Origin: Nannocystis pusilla
GTDB taxonomy: Bacteria; Myxococcota_A; Polyangia; Nannocystales; Nannocystaceae
DNA length: 64,000 nucleotides
NCBI RefSeq assembly: GCF_026626665.1
Contig: NZ_JAPNKE010000002.1
Coordinates: forward strand, 11,676,001 to 11,740,000
Direction of reading: 5' to 3'
Below are positions 49,929-59,620 of the stretch, piece by piece (the stretch's first letter is position 1; every line of letters starts with the position of its first letter). Made by a program: the position numbers and the translations under genes. The notes under the pieces were generated by a model. It worked only from the letters and a program-made list of their open reading frames with translations, was not told the origin of the DNA and searched no databases.

Positions 49929-50438
49929 ATGAAAGACGCGGTCCATCGGACTCTGGGTCAGCTCGTCAGCGAGCTCGCGCAGGCGAACGTCAGCCTGTGG
50001 CACGAGGAGGACCTGGCGCGCAGCCCCGACGACGCGGCGGTCGCGGCCGCGAAGCGGCGCATCGACGCGCTCAACCAGCGGCGCAACGACCTGATCGAGG
50101 CCGTCGACGCCGAGTTCATCCGACTGTCCGGGGAGCGGGGTGAGCCATGGCGGAGACCTCGGCAGCCTCGTCGACAAGATCTCGATCGTCGAGCTCAAGC
50201 GGTTCTACATGGCCCGGCAGGTCGAGCGCGAAGACGCCGGCGAGGAGCACCGGGCCGCCTGCGCCCGCCGTCTGCAGATCCTCACGACCCAGCGCGACGA
50301 CCTCGTCGCCGAGCTCGATCAGCTGGCCGTCGAGGTCCTCGCCGGCCGGCGGACCCTCAAGGTCTACCGTCAATTCAAGATGTACAACGATCCGCGCTAC
50401 CGCACCTCCCCGGGGCCGGTCCGGAGGCGAAGCCTTGA
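49929..50438 (+). CDS. DUF4254-family protein
   Basis: ATG 49929. Helical protein: LGQLVSELAQANVSLWHEED, AAKRRIDALNQRRNDLIEAV, then after a frame change near 50135 LGSLVDKISIVELKRFYMA and RRLQILTTQRDDLVAELDQL. The motif with VDKISIxELK is the family hallmark. A second frame change near 50400 returns to the first frame and the stop at 50438, which overlaps the next start by four bases. DUF4254 genes often occur beside heptosyltransferase-type glycosyltransferases, and one is encoded convergently just downstream. Biochemical role unknown. Confidence 0.7.
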   Translation: MKDAVHRTLGQLVSELAQANVSLWHEEDLARSPDDAAVAAAKRRIDALNQRRNDLIEAVDAEFIRLSGERGEPWRRPRQPRRQDLDRRAQAVLHGPAGRARRRRRGAPGRLRPPSADPHDPARRPRRRARSAGRRGPRRPADPQGLPSIQDVQRSALPHLPGAGPEAKP

Positions 50439-51246
50439 GCGGCAAAGAGCGCCTGTTGTTCGAGTCGCCGTCGATGTTCGATCGCCTGACGGTGACCGAA
50501 GGCGACGACGGCCTGCGCACGCCATGGTTCGGTCGGCAGCGCGTGCGCCACGGGGTGGCCAAGCTGGCGGAGCCGGCGCACCTCGAGTCGCCGTGCGTGC
50601 CGGTGATGCTGGCCGGCCTGGCGCTGGCGCGTCCGCTCCGGGACGTGTGGATGATCGGGCTGGGCGCGGGGGTGATCCCGCGATTCGTGCGCGCGTACCT
50701 GCCCGCGGCGACTGTCGAGGTGGTGGAGATCGATCCGCTGGTCATCGACGTCGCCCGCCGCTTCTTCGCGGTCGAGGCCGACGAGCGATTGCGCATTCAC
50801 GAGGGCGACGGGCGCAAGCTCCTGGCCGCCGGGATTCGCCCCCAGGACGCGGTGATCCTCGACGGGCACGGCCTCGGCGGTGTGCCCGGCACCTTCGACC
50901 TGCGAATCCCTGGCGAGCGTGCGCGCGGCGCTGGCCCCGTCGGGGTGGTGGTCGCGAATGTGTGGAGCGCGGCGGCGAATCGCCACTACGACGCGACGCT
51001 CGCGACGTACCGCGAGGTGTTCGAGCGCGTGCACGTGCTCGACGTCGTCGGCCTCGGCAACAAGATCATCATCGCCAGTGCCGAGCCGGGCGCGCTCACC
51101 CGCGAGGAGGTGGTCGCGCGGGCGCACGCGCTCTCGCCGAGCAGCGGCTGCCGATCGATCTGGGGCTGCACGTCCACGGCGTTCACGCCGTCGACGATCT
51201 GCGCGTTCGCGCCAGCGCGCTCCGCGACCCGTCGTTCTCATGGTGA
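50435..51246 (+). CDS. Spermidine synthase-like Rossmann protein
   Basis: TTG start at 50435, overlapping the upstream stop (TTGA) and preceded by GGAGGCG. Begins LSGKERLLFESPSMFDRL. It has the AdoMet-binding glycine loop WMIGLGAGVIPRFVR, acidic VEVVEIDPLVIDVARRFF, and GDGRKLLA followed by AVILDGHGLGG, the arrangement of aminopropyltransferases and related methyltransferases. About 270 residues; lacks a long membrane N terminus. One frame change near 51145. Whether it transfers aminopropyl or methyl groups cannot be said. Its last 9 bp overlap the end of the convergent TPR gene. Confidence 0.75.
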
Positions 51247-53193
51247 TGCGCCGGCCGCCGCGAGCGCGCGCAGGTCGGCGGCCATCTCGGCGAACACGGG
51301 CTCCCACGTCCGGGTCGCGCTCTGGCGATAGAGCCGCATCGTCGGATACCACGGAGTATCGGCGCGGCCTCGCAGCCACCGCCAGTCGGGCGCGACCGAC
51401 AGGGCGACCCACACCGGAGCGCCCAGACCGCCGGCGAGGTGCGCGGGCGCGGTGTCGCAGCAGACGACGAGGTCGAGGGCGAGCATGGCGGCGGCGAGGT
51501 CGCGGAAGTCTTCGATGCGATCGCCGAGATCGGTGATCGGGAAATCGGCGCGGGCGAGCTGTTCGGCGCCCGCTCCCCATTGCAGGCTGACGAGCTCGAC
51601 GCCGGGGATGGCGGCGAGGGCGGCGAATCGCGCGAGGGGATCGATCGCAGGCGATCGCCGACGTGACGCGGATTGCCCTGCCAGACGATGCCCACGCGCA
51701 GGCCCGGGCGCCCGCCGAGCTCGCGGGCGAATCGCGCGACTCGCTCGGGTTCGGTGAACAAATAGGGGGTCTGCGCGGGCAGGTGCCGGTCGGTCGTACC
51801 GTGCAATCGCGGGAGGCTCATCAGCGGGGCGTGCAGATCGACGGGCGGCAGCGGCTCGCCCTTGTCGACGAAATGATCGATCCCGGCGGTCGCCGCGAGC
51901 AAGGACGACAGCGGCTTCTGACAGGTCACGACCACGCGACCGACCCGCGTCCGGGCCCAGGCGGCGTAGCGGATGAAGTGCAGGGTGTCGCCCAGGCCCT
52001 GCTCCGAATGCAGCAGCAGGGTCTTGTCGGGCGCGGGCGCGCCGTCCCACAGGGACGGGGTAGCGCCGCGGGGCGAATTTCTGCGATCTCCAGCGCCACT
52101 CGTATTCGTTCCAGCCGTCCTCGAAGCGGCCGAGCAGGAGCTGCATGAAGGCGACGTTCATGTGCAGCTCGGCGTCGTCCGGCTGGAGGAGGAGGGCCTT
52201 GCGGTAGCAGGCGAGCGCCTCGTGAGGCTCGCCCAGCTCGCTGAAGACGACGCCGAGGTTGTTGTGGGTCTCACGATAATGGGGGTCGAGGGCGACGGCG
52301 CGGCGGTAGCACTCGACCGCGCGCTCGAGCTGCCCCTGGGCGCGGCGCGCGTTGCCGAGGTTGTACCAGCATCTGGCGTACCCGGGCTCCAGGGCGAGGG
52401 CCTGCTGACAGTGCTGCACGCAGCCGTCCTGGTCGCCGAGCTCCGCGAGGGCGACGCCGAGGTTGTTGTGGGCCTGGGCGTGGCCCGGGTCGAGCTCGAC
52501 GGCGCGGCGATAGCAGGCGACCGCGGCGTCGAGCCGGCCCTGCTGCTTGCGGATGTTGCCGAGGTTGTAGTGGGCGAGGGCGAGCCCGGGCCGCAGGTCG
52601 ATGGCCCGCGCGCACTGCTCGGCGGCCTCGTCGAGCCGGCCGAGCTTCTGCAGCTCGACGCCGAGGTTGGTGCGCGCCTCGGCGTGGCCGCCGTCGAGCG
52701 CGATCACCCACTCGTAACATTCGACTGCGGCCGCGGTCCGGTCGAGCTGGCGGAGGATGTTGCCGAGGTTGTAGTGACCGGCGACGAAGTCGGGGTGCCG
52801 CTGCACCGCGCGCCGGCAGACCTCGGCCGCGCGCTCCAGCGGCCTGCTCGGCCAGGCTGATGGCGAGGTTGCCGATCGCCTCGACATGATCGGGCTGGAG
52901 CGAGAGGGCGCGCTCGTAGCAGGCGAGCGCGCCCTCGGGATCGCCGCGCTCGCGCAGGGCGACGCCGAGGTCGTTGACGATCGCGGCGTCCTCGGGACAA
53001 GCCGCGGCGGCGCGCTGCAGCAGCTGCGTGGCGGTGTCGGCCTGGCCGATCTCGCGAGCGATTCGCACGAGAGTCAACCACGCGCCGGCGTGCCCGGGGC
53101 AGCGGCGAGGATCTGCTGGCACAGGGCGGCGGCTTGCTCGATCCGGCCGGCGTGCCAGTGGCGCTCGACGTCGGTGAAGGCCTCGGTGATCAT
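51238..53193 (-). CDS. TPR protein with GT9/heptosyltransferase-like C-terminal domain
   Basis: ATG 53193 lies in ATGA shared with the stop of the preceding gene: translational coupling. Residues ~1-400 are about ten TPR units (AHYNLGNIRKQQGRLDAAVA, AHNNLGVALAELGDQDGCVQ, THNNLGVVFSELGEPHEALA). The C-terminal ~270 residues have EQGLGDTLHFIRYAAWA, GLRVGIVWQGNPRHVGD, and DLVVCCDTAPAHLAGGLGAP, the nucleotide-sugar-binding pattern of GT9 glycosyltransferases. Frame changes near 52850, 52060 and 51650. It may glycosylate proteins or surface sugars. Last gene of the DUF2589 operon. Confidence 0.78.
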
Positions 53194-54338
53194 GGCGCGT
53201 AGCTGTTTCCACAGACGTCCTGGCCTTGACGGATGTGCTTCAGGATTCCGTCGCAGAGAGCCGTGAGGTGGCCTTTGTATTCATCCATCAATTTTTGGAC
53301 CGCCCGCCGGGCAGCGGTAACACGTTTGTTCACCTCAGTATCTGACATTCCTGGCTTCCAGTAGTAGTCGCCGAGCTTGCCCCAGTACAGGTCTTTTCCG
53401 CTGAAGTAGATGTGAGGATGACCGTCCCCGCCGACGCCGGTGGTTGTAACTACTATTTCCAGTGTGGCATGAACCTCCATCATAATTGGGGAGGGTGAAC
53501 AGGTCGTCGCGCAAGTCTTGGCCGTTGGTGTAGGCGGATACCACCTTGGCGGGGCGCTTGATCGAATTTGGCGATATCGTCACGTGGGCCCTGCCGATGT
53601 CGCCGAGTTGTGTCTTACCCCCACAAAGTCCAACCATTGCGAATGTTGAAGGCCACCTGCCACTCGCGGGGATTTGGGTTCAACCGCAGTTTCTGGACCT
53701 CTTGCAGCGCCTGGTCGACCTTCCAGTTGCGGGCGAGTGCCAGCCGGACAATTCATCGACTCGCGGGAGAAAGACCATTTTCGCGCAGCGGTCTTTCAGG
53801 CGGAAGATTTCCGAGCGACGCACGCACTCGTCGACTTCCCGTAAACCTCCCCCAACTGCCTGAGCGAGAGACTGTTCGGGGCGGCGCAGCAGGTTCGCCA
53901 CTCGCAGGGACAGAATTTCTTGTCGCTCGAGATTGTCGCCGTACCACTGGGCCGTTCGCCAGAAGCGTCCGGCCCTTGCCTCGGCGAGGCGGGTTATTAT
54001 TTCGTGCAGAGTCCTTGGGAGGTTACCGCTGAACTTGTTGAAAGAACCGATCAGGACGTTGACTTGTTCAAGGACGTCCCTCAGGCGCGTCGCCTCGCCG
54101 TCCTGCGAGGAGGCGGCCGATGTCAACTCGTTCCGGAGGCGGACAGAGGTGGCTCGAAGGTCAGCCACGAGCGAGCCGATATTATCTGGAACCTGCCCCA
54201 GACTTTGCCTGACCACTGTCAACTGTAGCTGGGCTTCTCTCTCGACCTCGTTGCACCGCATCTGCGCGTCGCTCACGGCCGACGCTCTTGCTCTTCGTCG
54301 AGTAGCATGAGGCCGTTGAGATCCAGCTTCTTGGGCAT
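53190..54338 (-). CDS. Unknown helical protein of the DUF2589 operon
   Basis: ATG 54338 (MPKKLDLNGLMLLDEEQE). After a frame change near 54275: NEVEREAQLQLTVVRQSLGQ, RNELTSAASSQDGEATRLRD, IITRLAEARAGRFWRTAQWY, a coiled-coil part; then (change near 53745) VDQALQEVQKLRLNPNPREW and GKTQLGDIGRAHVTISPNSI, and (change near 53485) HIYFSGKDLYWGKLGDYYW and VTAARRAVQKLMDEYKGHL. About 380 residues. Base composition is clearly less G+C-rich and uses A/T-ending codons unlike its neighbours, suggesting recent transfer. Its stop overlaps the TPR-gene start by 4 bp. No family recognised. Confidence 0.6.
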
Positions 54339-54419
54339 GACGGTGTCTCCGAATTGGCGCGCGGTGCGAAGGGCCGGGCGCCCCGGCGGGAGCCGCCGGG
54401 GCGAGTCCGGGGCGGGGCT

Positions 54420-54985
54420 TTACTTGCCGCCGGTCGGGATGGGCTCGATGACCGAGGCGAAGATCTGGTTCAGGCGCGACATGCCCTCGGCGGGGGGCTG
54501 CTGGGTGGCTCGCGCCGAGATGTCGTACTTGGCCGAGTGGTCGGTGCTGCGCGTGTTGCTGCTCGAGGTCGTCACGCTGCCGCTGATCGAGGCGGTGAAG
54601 CCCCAGAACGTGCCGCCGAACGACGAGCCCGCCGACGCGGTGGTGGAGGAGGTGTCGACGGTCGACCTTGACCTCCATCGTGAACGACACGGTCGCCTCC
54701 TGCATGGTAACGCAGGGATCGGCACGAGGGCCATGAGCGGCGCGTTGACCGTGATCGCCTGCTGGGAGATCTGGCCCGTGCCGGAGGTCACCGGACGATT
54801 GAGCTGGAAGGTGACCATGTTCACCTTCCCGGCCTTGGGGTCACCGTCGTAGGCGAGCTTGAACACGTACTCGAGGTAGACGCGGCACAGCTCGGCCTGG
54901 CCCTGGCGACCTCGATGATGGGGCTGCAGATCAGCAGCCCCATGGGCAGTCCGGCGAACTGTTGGGTTAACGATGAATCAGCCAC
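54420..54985 (-). CDS. DUF2589-family protein (second copy)
   Basis: GTG 54985 in GTGGCTGA, overlapping the stop of the preceding gene by 8 bp. Shows the family order: FAGLPMGLLICSPIIEVARG, AELCRVYLEYVFKLAYDGD, VNMVTFQLNRPV, APLMALVPIPAL, QEATVSFTMEVKVD, and at the end AKYDISARATQQPPAEGMSR with LNQIFASVIEPI. The family is of unknown function with a predicted beta-sandwich. Between the two halves is a low-complexity Ser/Thr/Gly stretch (SSTTASAGSSFGG). Frame changes near 54890, 54710 and 54665. Confidence 0.72.
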
Positions 54986-55532
54986 TTCGATTCTCACTTT
55001 CTGTCGAAGGACAGCGACGTTTGCGACGATGGCGAGCGGTGCGATCGAGGAGCTTGTGGTAGTGCGCGGCCAGCCGGGCGATGCCCTCGCTCGCCTCGCC
55101 GCGCTTGAAGTGGACCTCGACCTCGGCGAACGAATCGGCCGGTGTGCGGCGCGCTCTCCCCGTCCTTCCCGCTCGGCTCGCCGGCGCGGCGTACGAGCGC
55201 ATCGGCGCCAGGCGGGCCAGGATCTTGACCGGGCCGTCCTGCGAGGCGGCCTCGTCGAGCTCGAGCCGGAACTTGAGCTTGAGCTCGTCGATCTGCAGGG
55301 AGTTGTGGTTCACGAGGGCGACGATCGGGATCTTCCGCAGCTGATAGCTGCCGTCCGCGGCCGGGACCGGGAGCGAGACCGTCTTCGGCACGAGCGGGGT
55401 CTCGCCGTCGACGGTCGGACCGGCCTCGAAGAAGTCGAGGTATCGCGTGAGCGCGTGGTCCTCCACGGCCCTGAGGGTGTCTCCGATACCTCCGCTGATG
55501 GTGGCGAGCAATTCGTCGAGTTGTGAGGACAT
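54978..55532 (-). CDS. DUF2589-like protein (first copy)
   Basis: ATG 55532 with GGAGG upstream. Intact 184-residue frame: MSSQLDELLATISGGIGDTL, YQLRKIPIVALVNHNSLQID, ELKLKFRLELDEAASQD, and SFAEVEVHFKRGEASEGIAR followed by LAAHYHKLLD. The central strand pair and the closing EVxFKRxEASEGIxRL match the DUF2589 pattern also seen in the next gene, so the two are probably partners, perhaps forming a hetero-oligomer. Basic C-terminal tail. Function unknown. Confidence 0.65.
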   Translation of the reverse strand: MSSQLDELLATISGGIGDTLRAVEDHALTRYLDFFEAGPTVDGETPLVPKTVSLPVPAADGSYQLRKIPIVALVNHNSLQIDELKLKFRLELDEAASQDGPVKILARLAPMRSYAAPASRAGRTGRARRTPADSFAEVEVHFKRGEASEGIARLAAHYHKLLDRTARHRRKRRCPSTESENRSG

Positions 55533-55547
55533 GGTGTGGACCTCCGA

Positions 55548-55820
55548 TCAGCCGGCCGCGAGCTGGATGTGCAGCACCAGGTCGTCGGTGACCTCGTACT
55601 CTGCTGTAGATAGGCGAGGTCGTGGCCGACCTCGACGATTTGATGCCGCGCCTGGTCCTCGGGCAGCGGCGAATACCGCGAAGCGGCCCATGAGCATCGG
55701 CGGGCCGTCAGGCACCTTTTGAACGTAGTTCGGTTGGTAGCCGAGGTTGGCGATGAAGGGCCGCCCACGCGTGAGCTGCTCCCATTCGTTGTCATCCGAG
55801 TGAGCCAAATCGTCCGTCAT
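55548..55820 (-). CDS. Small acidic hypothetical protein, first gene of the DUF2589 operon
   Basis: ATG 55820 (MTDDLAHSDDNEWEQLTRG). Reads FIANLGYQPNYVQKVPDGPP and MLMGRFA, then in a neighbouring frame RYSPLPEDQARHQIVEVGHD, and back to EYEVTDDLVLHIQLAAG before the stop at 55548. Two compensating frame changes near 55680 and 55610. About 90 residues, no signal peptide. It ends 15 bp before the first DUF2589 ATG. No family recognised. Confidence 0.55.
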   Translation of the reverse strand: MTDDLAHSDDNEWEQLTRGRPFIANLGYQPNYVQKVPDGPPMLMGRFAVFAAARGPGAASNRRGRPRPRLSTAEYEVTDDLVLHIQLAAG

Positions 55821-56334
55821 GTCGAGACACCCCAATGCGCGCGGGTCGAACACGTCCGCCCGCGGCGATTCGCATGGTGGCGGCACCGTCGATTACAAGC
55901 AAGGACTAACTGTGGCGGTTAAACGCGCGTGTCGACGGTGCGCCGTATTCTTAAAGAGGAGGGCGCGAAGACGAGGGTGCGCTCATTCGTGTGCAGCGCC
56001 GATTGTCCGCTCGAACTCGTGCTGCGATCGACAGCGCCGCGGACGGCTTATGGTGGTTGCGCCGGCGAGCCGTGAGGCCGGCGAATCATTGTCGATGAAA
56101 GTCGACGATTCACGGCGGCCCGATGGCACGGCGCCGCGACCCTCGATCGGCGCCGTGCGGGCGCCGAATACCTGCAGGAGGGGACGCGCCGGGGCGGGGA
56201 GACGGCGCGCCGCGAGGGGGCAAAGGCATGCGCTCGGGCGTTCGCCGCGTCGGGGCGGCCGCGGTCGCGCCATTGTGGCGCCGGCGAGCGCGGCGCGAAC
56301 GAGCGCGGCCGGGCGGCCGGAGCGAACATTCGGG

Positions 56335-56347
56335 TGTCTCGGAGACA
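56335..56347. other. Isolated ACATGTC-type hairpin
   Basis: TGTCTC-G-GAGACA, followed by TGTCG. The one member of the dispersed family that is not close to a recognised gene end. Confidence 0.45.
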
Positions 56348-56897
56348 TGTCGTGAACGAATGTCGGCATGCCGAGGGACGAGCCATTGTTCAGGCTGAGC
56401 CACGATTGCCGGCGCAACGCCGCGCCCACGCGTGCTCGCGGGTCGATCGCCCGCTCACGAGCGGAGCCGATCCGGCGCATTCGCGGCGGCTCGCCGCCGC
56501 GTGCGACACAGACGGACCGCGAGTGCCGACGTGGGACGGCTATCGGCTGGCTGGCTGGGGCTCGTCGCAATGACGGCTGTCCCGCGGTCATCGCCGGCGG
56601 CGGCGCGGATCGACAGGGAGACGGATCTCGGTCGCGCTGACGAGAGCGTCGTCGACGGTGATAGAAAGAGGATGGCGAGGATCGGCGCGTCGATGCGAAC
56701 GCGTGGGCGGGCGTGGGCGGGCGCCCGCCCACGCCGTCGAGGCGCGGCGGCGACCCTGCGCCTGCGCTGGCCACGATCCTCGGCGAGGTGTTGCATCGCA
56801 GCTCGGCCGCCCGGTGGCGGCGACGCTGCGCCCGCGCGCCGGGGCGAGGGCGGCGTCGAGGAGCGACGCTCACGCCGCTGCGTGGACGAAGTCGATG

Positions 56898-56960
56898 ACA
56901 TGTCTTGAAAGACATGTCTTTTTATATGGACGTCGGACCATGTCTGAAGAGACACGGTCC
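56898..56960. terminator. Two hairpins after the repeat-lipoprotein gene, one with a T run
   Basis: ACATGTCTT-GA-AAGACATGT (56898-56917) is a perfect 9-bp stem followed by CTTTTTATATGG. GGACCATGTCT-GAAG-AGACACGGTCC (56935-56960) has an 11-bp stem with one mismatch. Both lie within 30-90 bp of the minus-strand stop at 56989. Confidence 0.6.
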
Positions 56961-56988
56961 ATTCGAGGATGCGCGCCGCGGGCGACGC

Positions 56989-58133
56989 TCACGGCTCGCG
57001 GCAGACGGCGTTGAAGCTGGTGCGGCCGAGGTAGTCCCAGCCGGCGGGGCAGATGTCGGCCTCGTCGGCGACGTCGTCGGGCCAGATCTGGCCGTCGGCG
57101 TTGCGGGTGAGGTTGACGACCGCGGCGGGGCCGGTCTGCGAGCAGGCGGCGGCGAAGGACGAGCCGCCGAGGTAGTCCCAGCCGGCGGGGCAGATGTCGG
57201 CTTCGTCGGGGACGTCGTCGGGCCAGATCTGGCCGGCGGCGTCGCGGGTCAAATAGGCGAGGGCGAGGTCGTCGGCGCCGGCGCACACGGCGTTGAAGCC
57301 GGTGCCGCCGAGGTAGTCCCAGCCGGCCGGGCAGATGTCGGCCTCGTCGGGGACGTCGTCGGGCCAGATCTGTCCGGCGGCGTTGCGGCTGAGGTTGACG
57401 ATCGAGCGCGCCTCCGCGGTGCTGCAGACGGCGGCGAAGCTGGAGCCGCCGAGGTAGTCCCAGCCGGCCGGGCAGATGTCGGCCTCGTCGGGGACGTCGT
57501 CGGGCCAGATCTGGCCGTCGGCGTTGCGGGTGAGATAGGCGAGGGCGAGGCGCTGGTCGGTGGTGCAGACGGCGTTGAAGCCGGTGCCGCCGAGGTAGTC
57601 CCAGCCGGCGGGGCAGATGTCGGCCTCGTCGACGACGTTCTCGGGCCAGGTCTGGCCGTCGACGTCGCGGGTGAGGTTGACGACCGTGCCGGGGGTCTCG
57701 AGCAGGCACGCCGCGGCGAAGCTGGTGCCGCCGAGGTAGGCCCAGCCGGCGGGGCAGATGCCGGCCTCGTCGGCGTTGTCTTCGGGCCAGGTCTGGCCGT
57801 CGACGTTGCGGGTGAGGTAGGCACCCGCGACGCGGTGTCCGGGGGCTCGCCGGTCTCGCCGGTCTCGCCGGTCTCGCCGGTCGTCGATGGCGCGCCGGTG
57901 TCGGGCTCGGTGGTGGCGCCGGTGCCGGGCTCGTCGTCGGTGGTGGTGCCGTCGTCGCCGCGGGTGGTCGGGCCGCGGGTGGTCGGGTCGTCGCCGGAGG
58001 TCTGGCTCGCGGAGGCCGACTCGCCGGGCGTGGTCGTGGCGGTGGCGTCGGTGCCGGCCTCGGTGGCGCCGGAGTCGTCGTCGCCGCAGGCGGGCGCGAG
58101 GAGGAGGACGGGCGAAGCTGCAGCGGGGGACAT
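56989..58133 (-). CDS. Lipoprotein with six ~48-residue Cys-containing repeats
   Basis: ATG 58133, lipobox LLAPAC, then ~75 residues of Thr/Gly/Asp linker (TTGETGETGETGEP). The rest is six tandem repeats, each of the form LTRNADGQIWPDDVPDEADI, CPAGWDYLGGTGFNAVC. Two versions alternate: one ending GTGFNAVC preceded by LAYLTR, the other ending SSFAAAC preceded by VVNLTR. One or more frame changes near 57830. The repeats may bind a ligand through the conserved Trp and the Cys pair. No known domain recognised; an exported surface protein. Confidence 0.65.
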
Positions 58134-58235
58134 GCGCGGCCCGTCTGCAGCGAGCCGCAGGCCGCGCAAGCTGCGACGAATCGGGGCGGACGTTCTCCTG
58201 TGCAGTGGGGCGGCGTCCTCGTCTATGCTGGTGGG

Positions 58236-59162
58236 GTGAATCGGCGGACTCGCGCGCGATGGTTCGTCCTCGTCCTGGCGGTGGGCCTGCCGCTCGCGTC
58301 GCTGGCCAACTCTCCGGGCGGCCCCGTTGCCGGCGCCGCCCGAGCTCGCGGGCGAGCTGCCGCGCGTCGCCGCCGGCCGAGATGGCGCTGGTCCACCTGC
58401 CGACGGGGCTGACGCGGCGCAGCGCCGGCTTCGCCTACCGCGGCGGGGCGTTCTCCGATCGCCGCGAGTTCACGATGAGCGCGGCGCTGGTCCGTCACCC
58501 GCGCGGCGATATTTTGATCGACACGGGCTTCGGTCGCGACATCGACGCGCACTTCGGACAGATGCCGCTCTACTTCCGGGCCACGACCCGCTACGAGGCG
58601 GCGACGCCAGCGGCCGATCAGCTCGACGCGGCCGGCTACGCGCCAGAGCGCCTGCGCGGCATTCTCCTCACGCACGCGCACTGGGATCACGTCAGCGGCG
58701 TGCCCGGCTTCCCCGGGACGCCGGTGCTCGTGCCGGCGGAGGAGCGGGCGTTCATCGCCGAGGGCGGCTCGCTCACCGCGGTGGCGCGGGTTCGCGGAGG
58801 CCCGCTACGAGGCATACCGCTTCGACGGCGGGCCCTACCTCGGCTTCCCCGCGAGCCACGATCTGTACGGCGACGGCGCGATCGTGGTGGTGCCGGCCTT
58901 CGGTCACACGCCCGGGTCGGTGATCGTGTTCGTCACGCTGCCGGGCGAGCGCCGCTACGCCTTTCTCGGCGATCTGGTGTGGCAGCTCGAGGGCATCACC
59001 GAGCGGGCCGAGCGGCCTGGCCGCTGCGCACGCTGGCCGATGCGGACGCGGAGGGAGTGCGCGAGAACCTGCTGCGGGTCGCGGCGATCGCGGCGCGCTT
59101 CCCTGAAATCATGCTGGTGCCGGCGCACGACGCCCGAGCTCGCGGCGCTGCCTCGGCTGTGA
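58236..59162 (+). CDS. MBL-fold metallo-hydrolase, membrane-anchored or secreted
   Basis: GTG 58236 opens a hydrophobic N terminus (RWFVLVLAVGLPLASLANS). The metallo-beta-lactamase core follows: HPRGDILIDTGFGRDID, LTHAHWDHVSGVPGF (HxHxDH), then VVPAFGHTPGSVIVFV (distal His) and RRYAFLGDLVWQLEG (bridging Asp), ending MLVPAHDARA and LAALPRL. Fits the lactonase/glyoxalase-II branch. Frame changes near 58345, 58790, 59010 and 59130. Substrate unknown; quenching of lactone signals would be one option for this branch. Confidence 0.75.
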
Positions 59163-59620
59163 GGGCAAGTCGCGAGATATGTTTTTGTCCGCGGGACAGT
59201 GGGCTGGGAACGTCGCCCGTCTTGGCGATCGGTGTGGCGAGAAAGACTTCGGCTCTGCGGATTGAAGGAATGTGCGGAGTCGATGTCTCAGTGTAAATGG
59301 TGATTGGCGGGTGTTGCGACAGACGAAAATCGCGTGTCTTTGCGATGGGCGCAGAGAATTCTCGGCGAGCGCGGCGCGAAGGCGGCTGGTGAAATGACAG
59401 CACGTGCGAGGTCGGCTGAGCCGGACGGCGGCTCCAAGCGAGCGGCGCTCGGGTCGCGTGGCCTCCGATGCGAGCGCCCCTCGCATCAGCCCGCGTGAAA
59501 CGAGCTGTGAGAGGGGGCGCTGGCCGAGGGCGCGGCAATTGTGCGCAGATTTTCTCGGCGAGCGCGGCGCGAAGGCGGGCTGGTGGAATCAGAGGAGTCG
59601 CCGGCCGACTGCGCGGCGCG
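59163..59620. other. Convergent gap with a 34-bp direct repeat
   Basis: No gene recognised between the MBL stop and the membrane-protein stop. A+T-richer in the first half. The direct repeat is listed separately. Confidence 0.45.
59355..59587. repeat. Direct repeat pair TTCTCGGCGAGCGCGGCGCG
   Basis: TTCTCGGCGAGCGCGGCGCG followed by AAGGCGG(G)CTGGTG occurs at about 59359 and 59552, roughly 193 bp apart, both after GCGCAGA. No transposase or attachment-site context. Confidence 0.5.

Larger units (their letters stand above)
55821..56988. other. 1.2-kb region without recognised genes
   Basis: Upstream of the DUF2589 operon and downstream of the repeat lipoprotein. A long minus-strand frame (55983-56915) is Arg/Pro/Ser-rich and begins inside a hairpin, so it is rejected. 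Contains the hairpins at 56335-56347 and 56898-56960. Confidence 0.5.

Noticed and set aside
55983..56915. 310-codon minus-strand frame
   Set aside because: Arg/Pro/Ser-rich, starts in a hairpin, no similarity or start signal; treated as non-coding.
59355..59587. Attachment sites or transposon ends
   Set aside because: A direct repeat pair with no integrase, transposase or inverted ends; the 190 bp between holds no gene.
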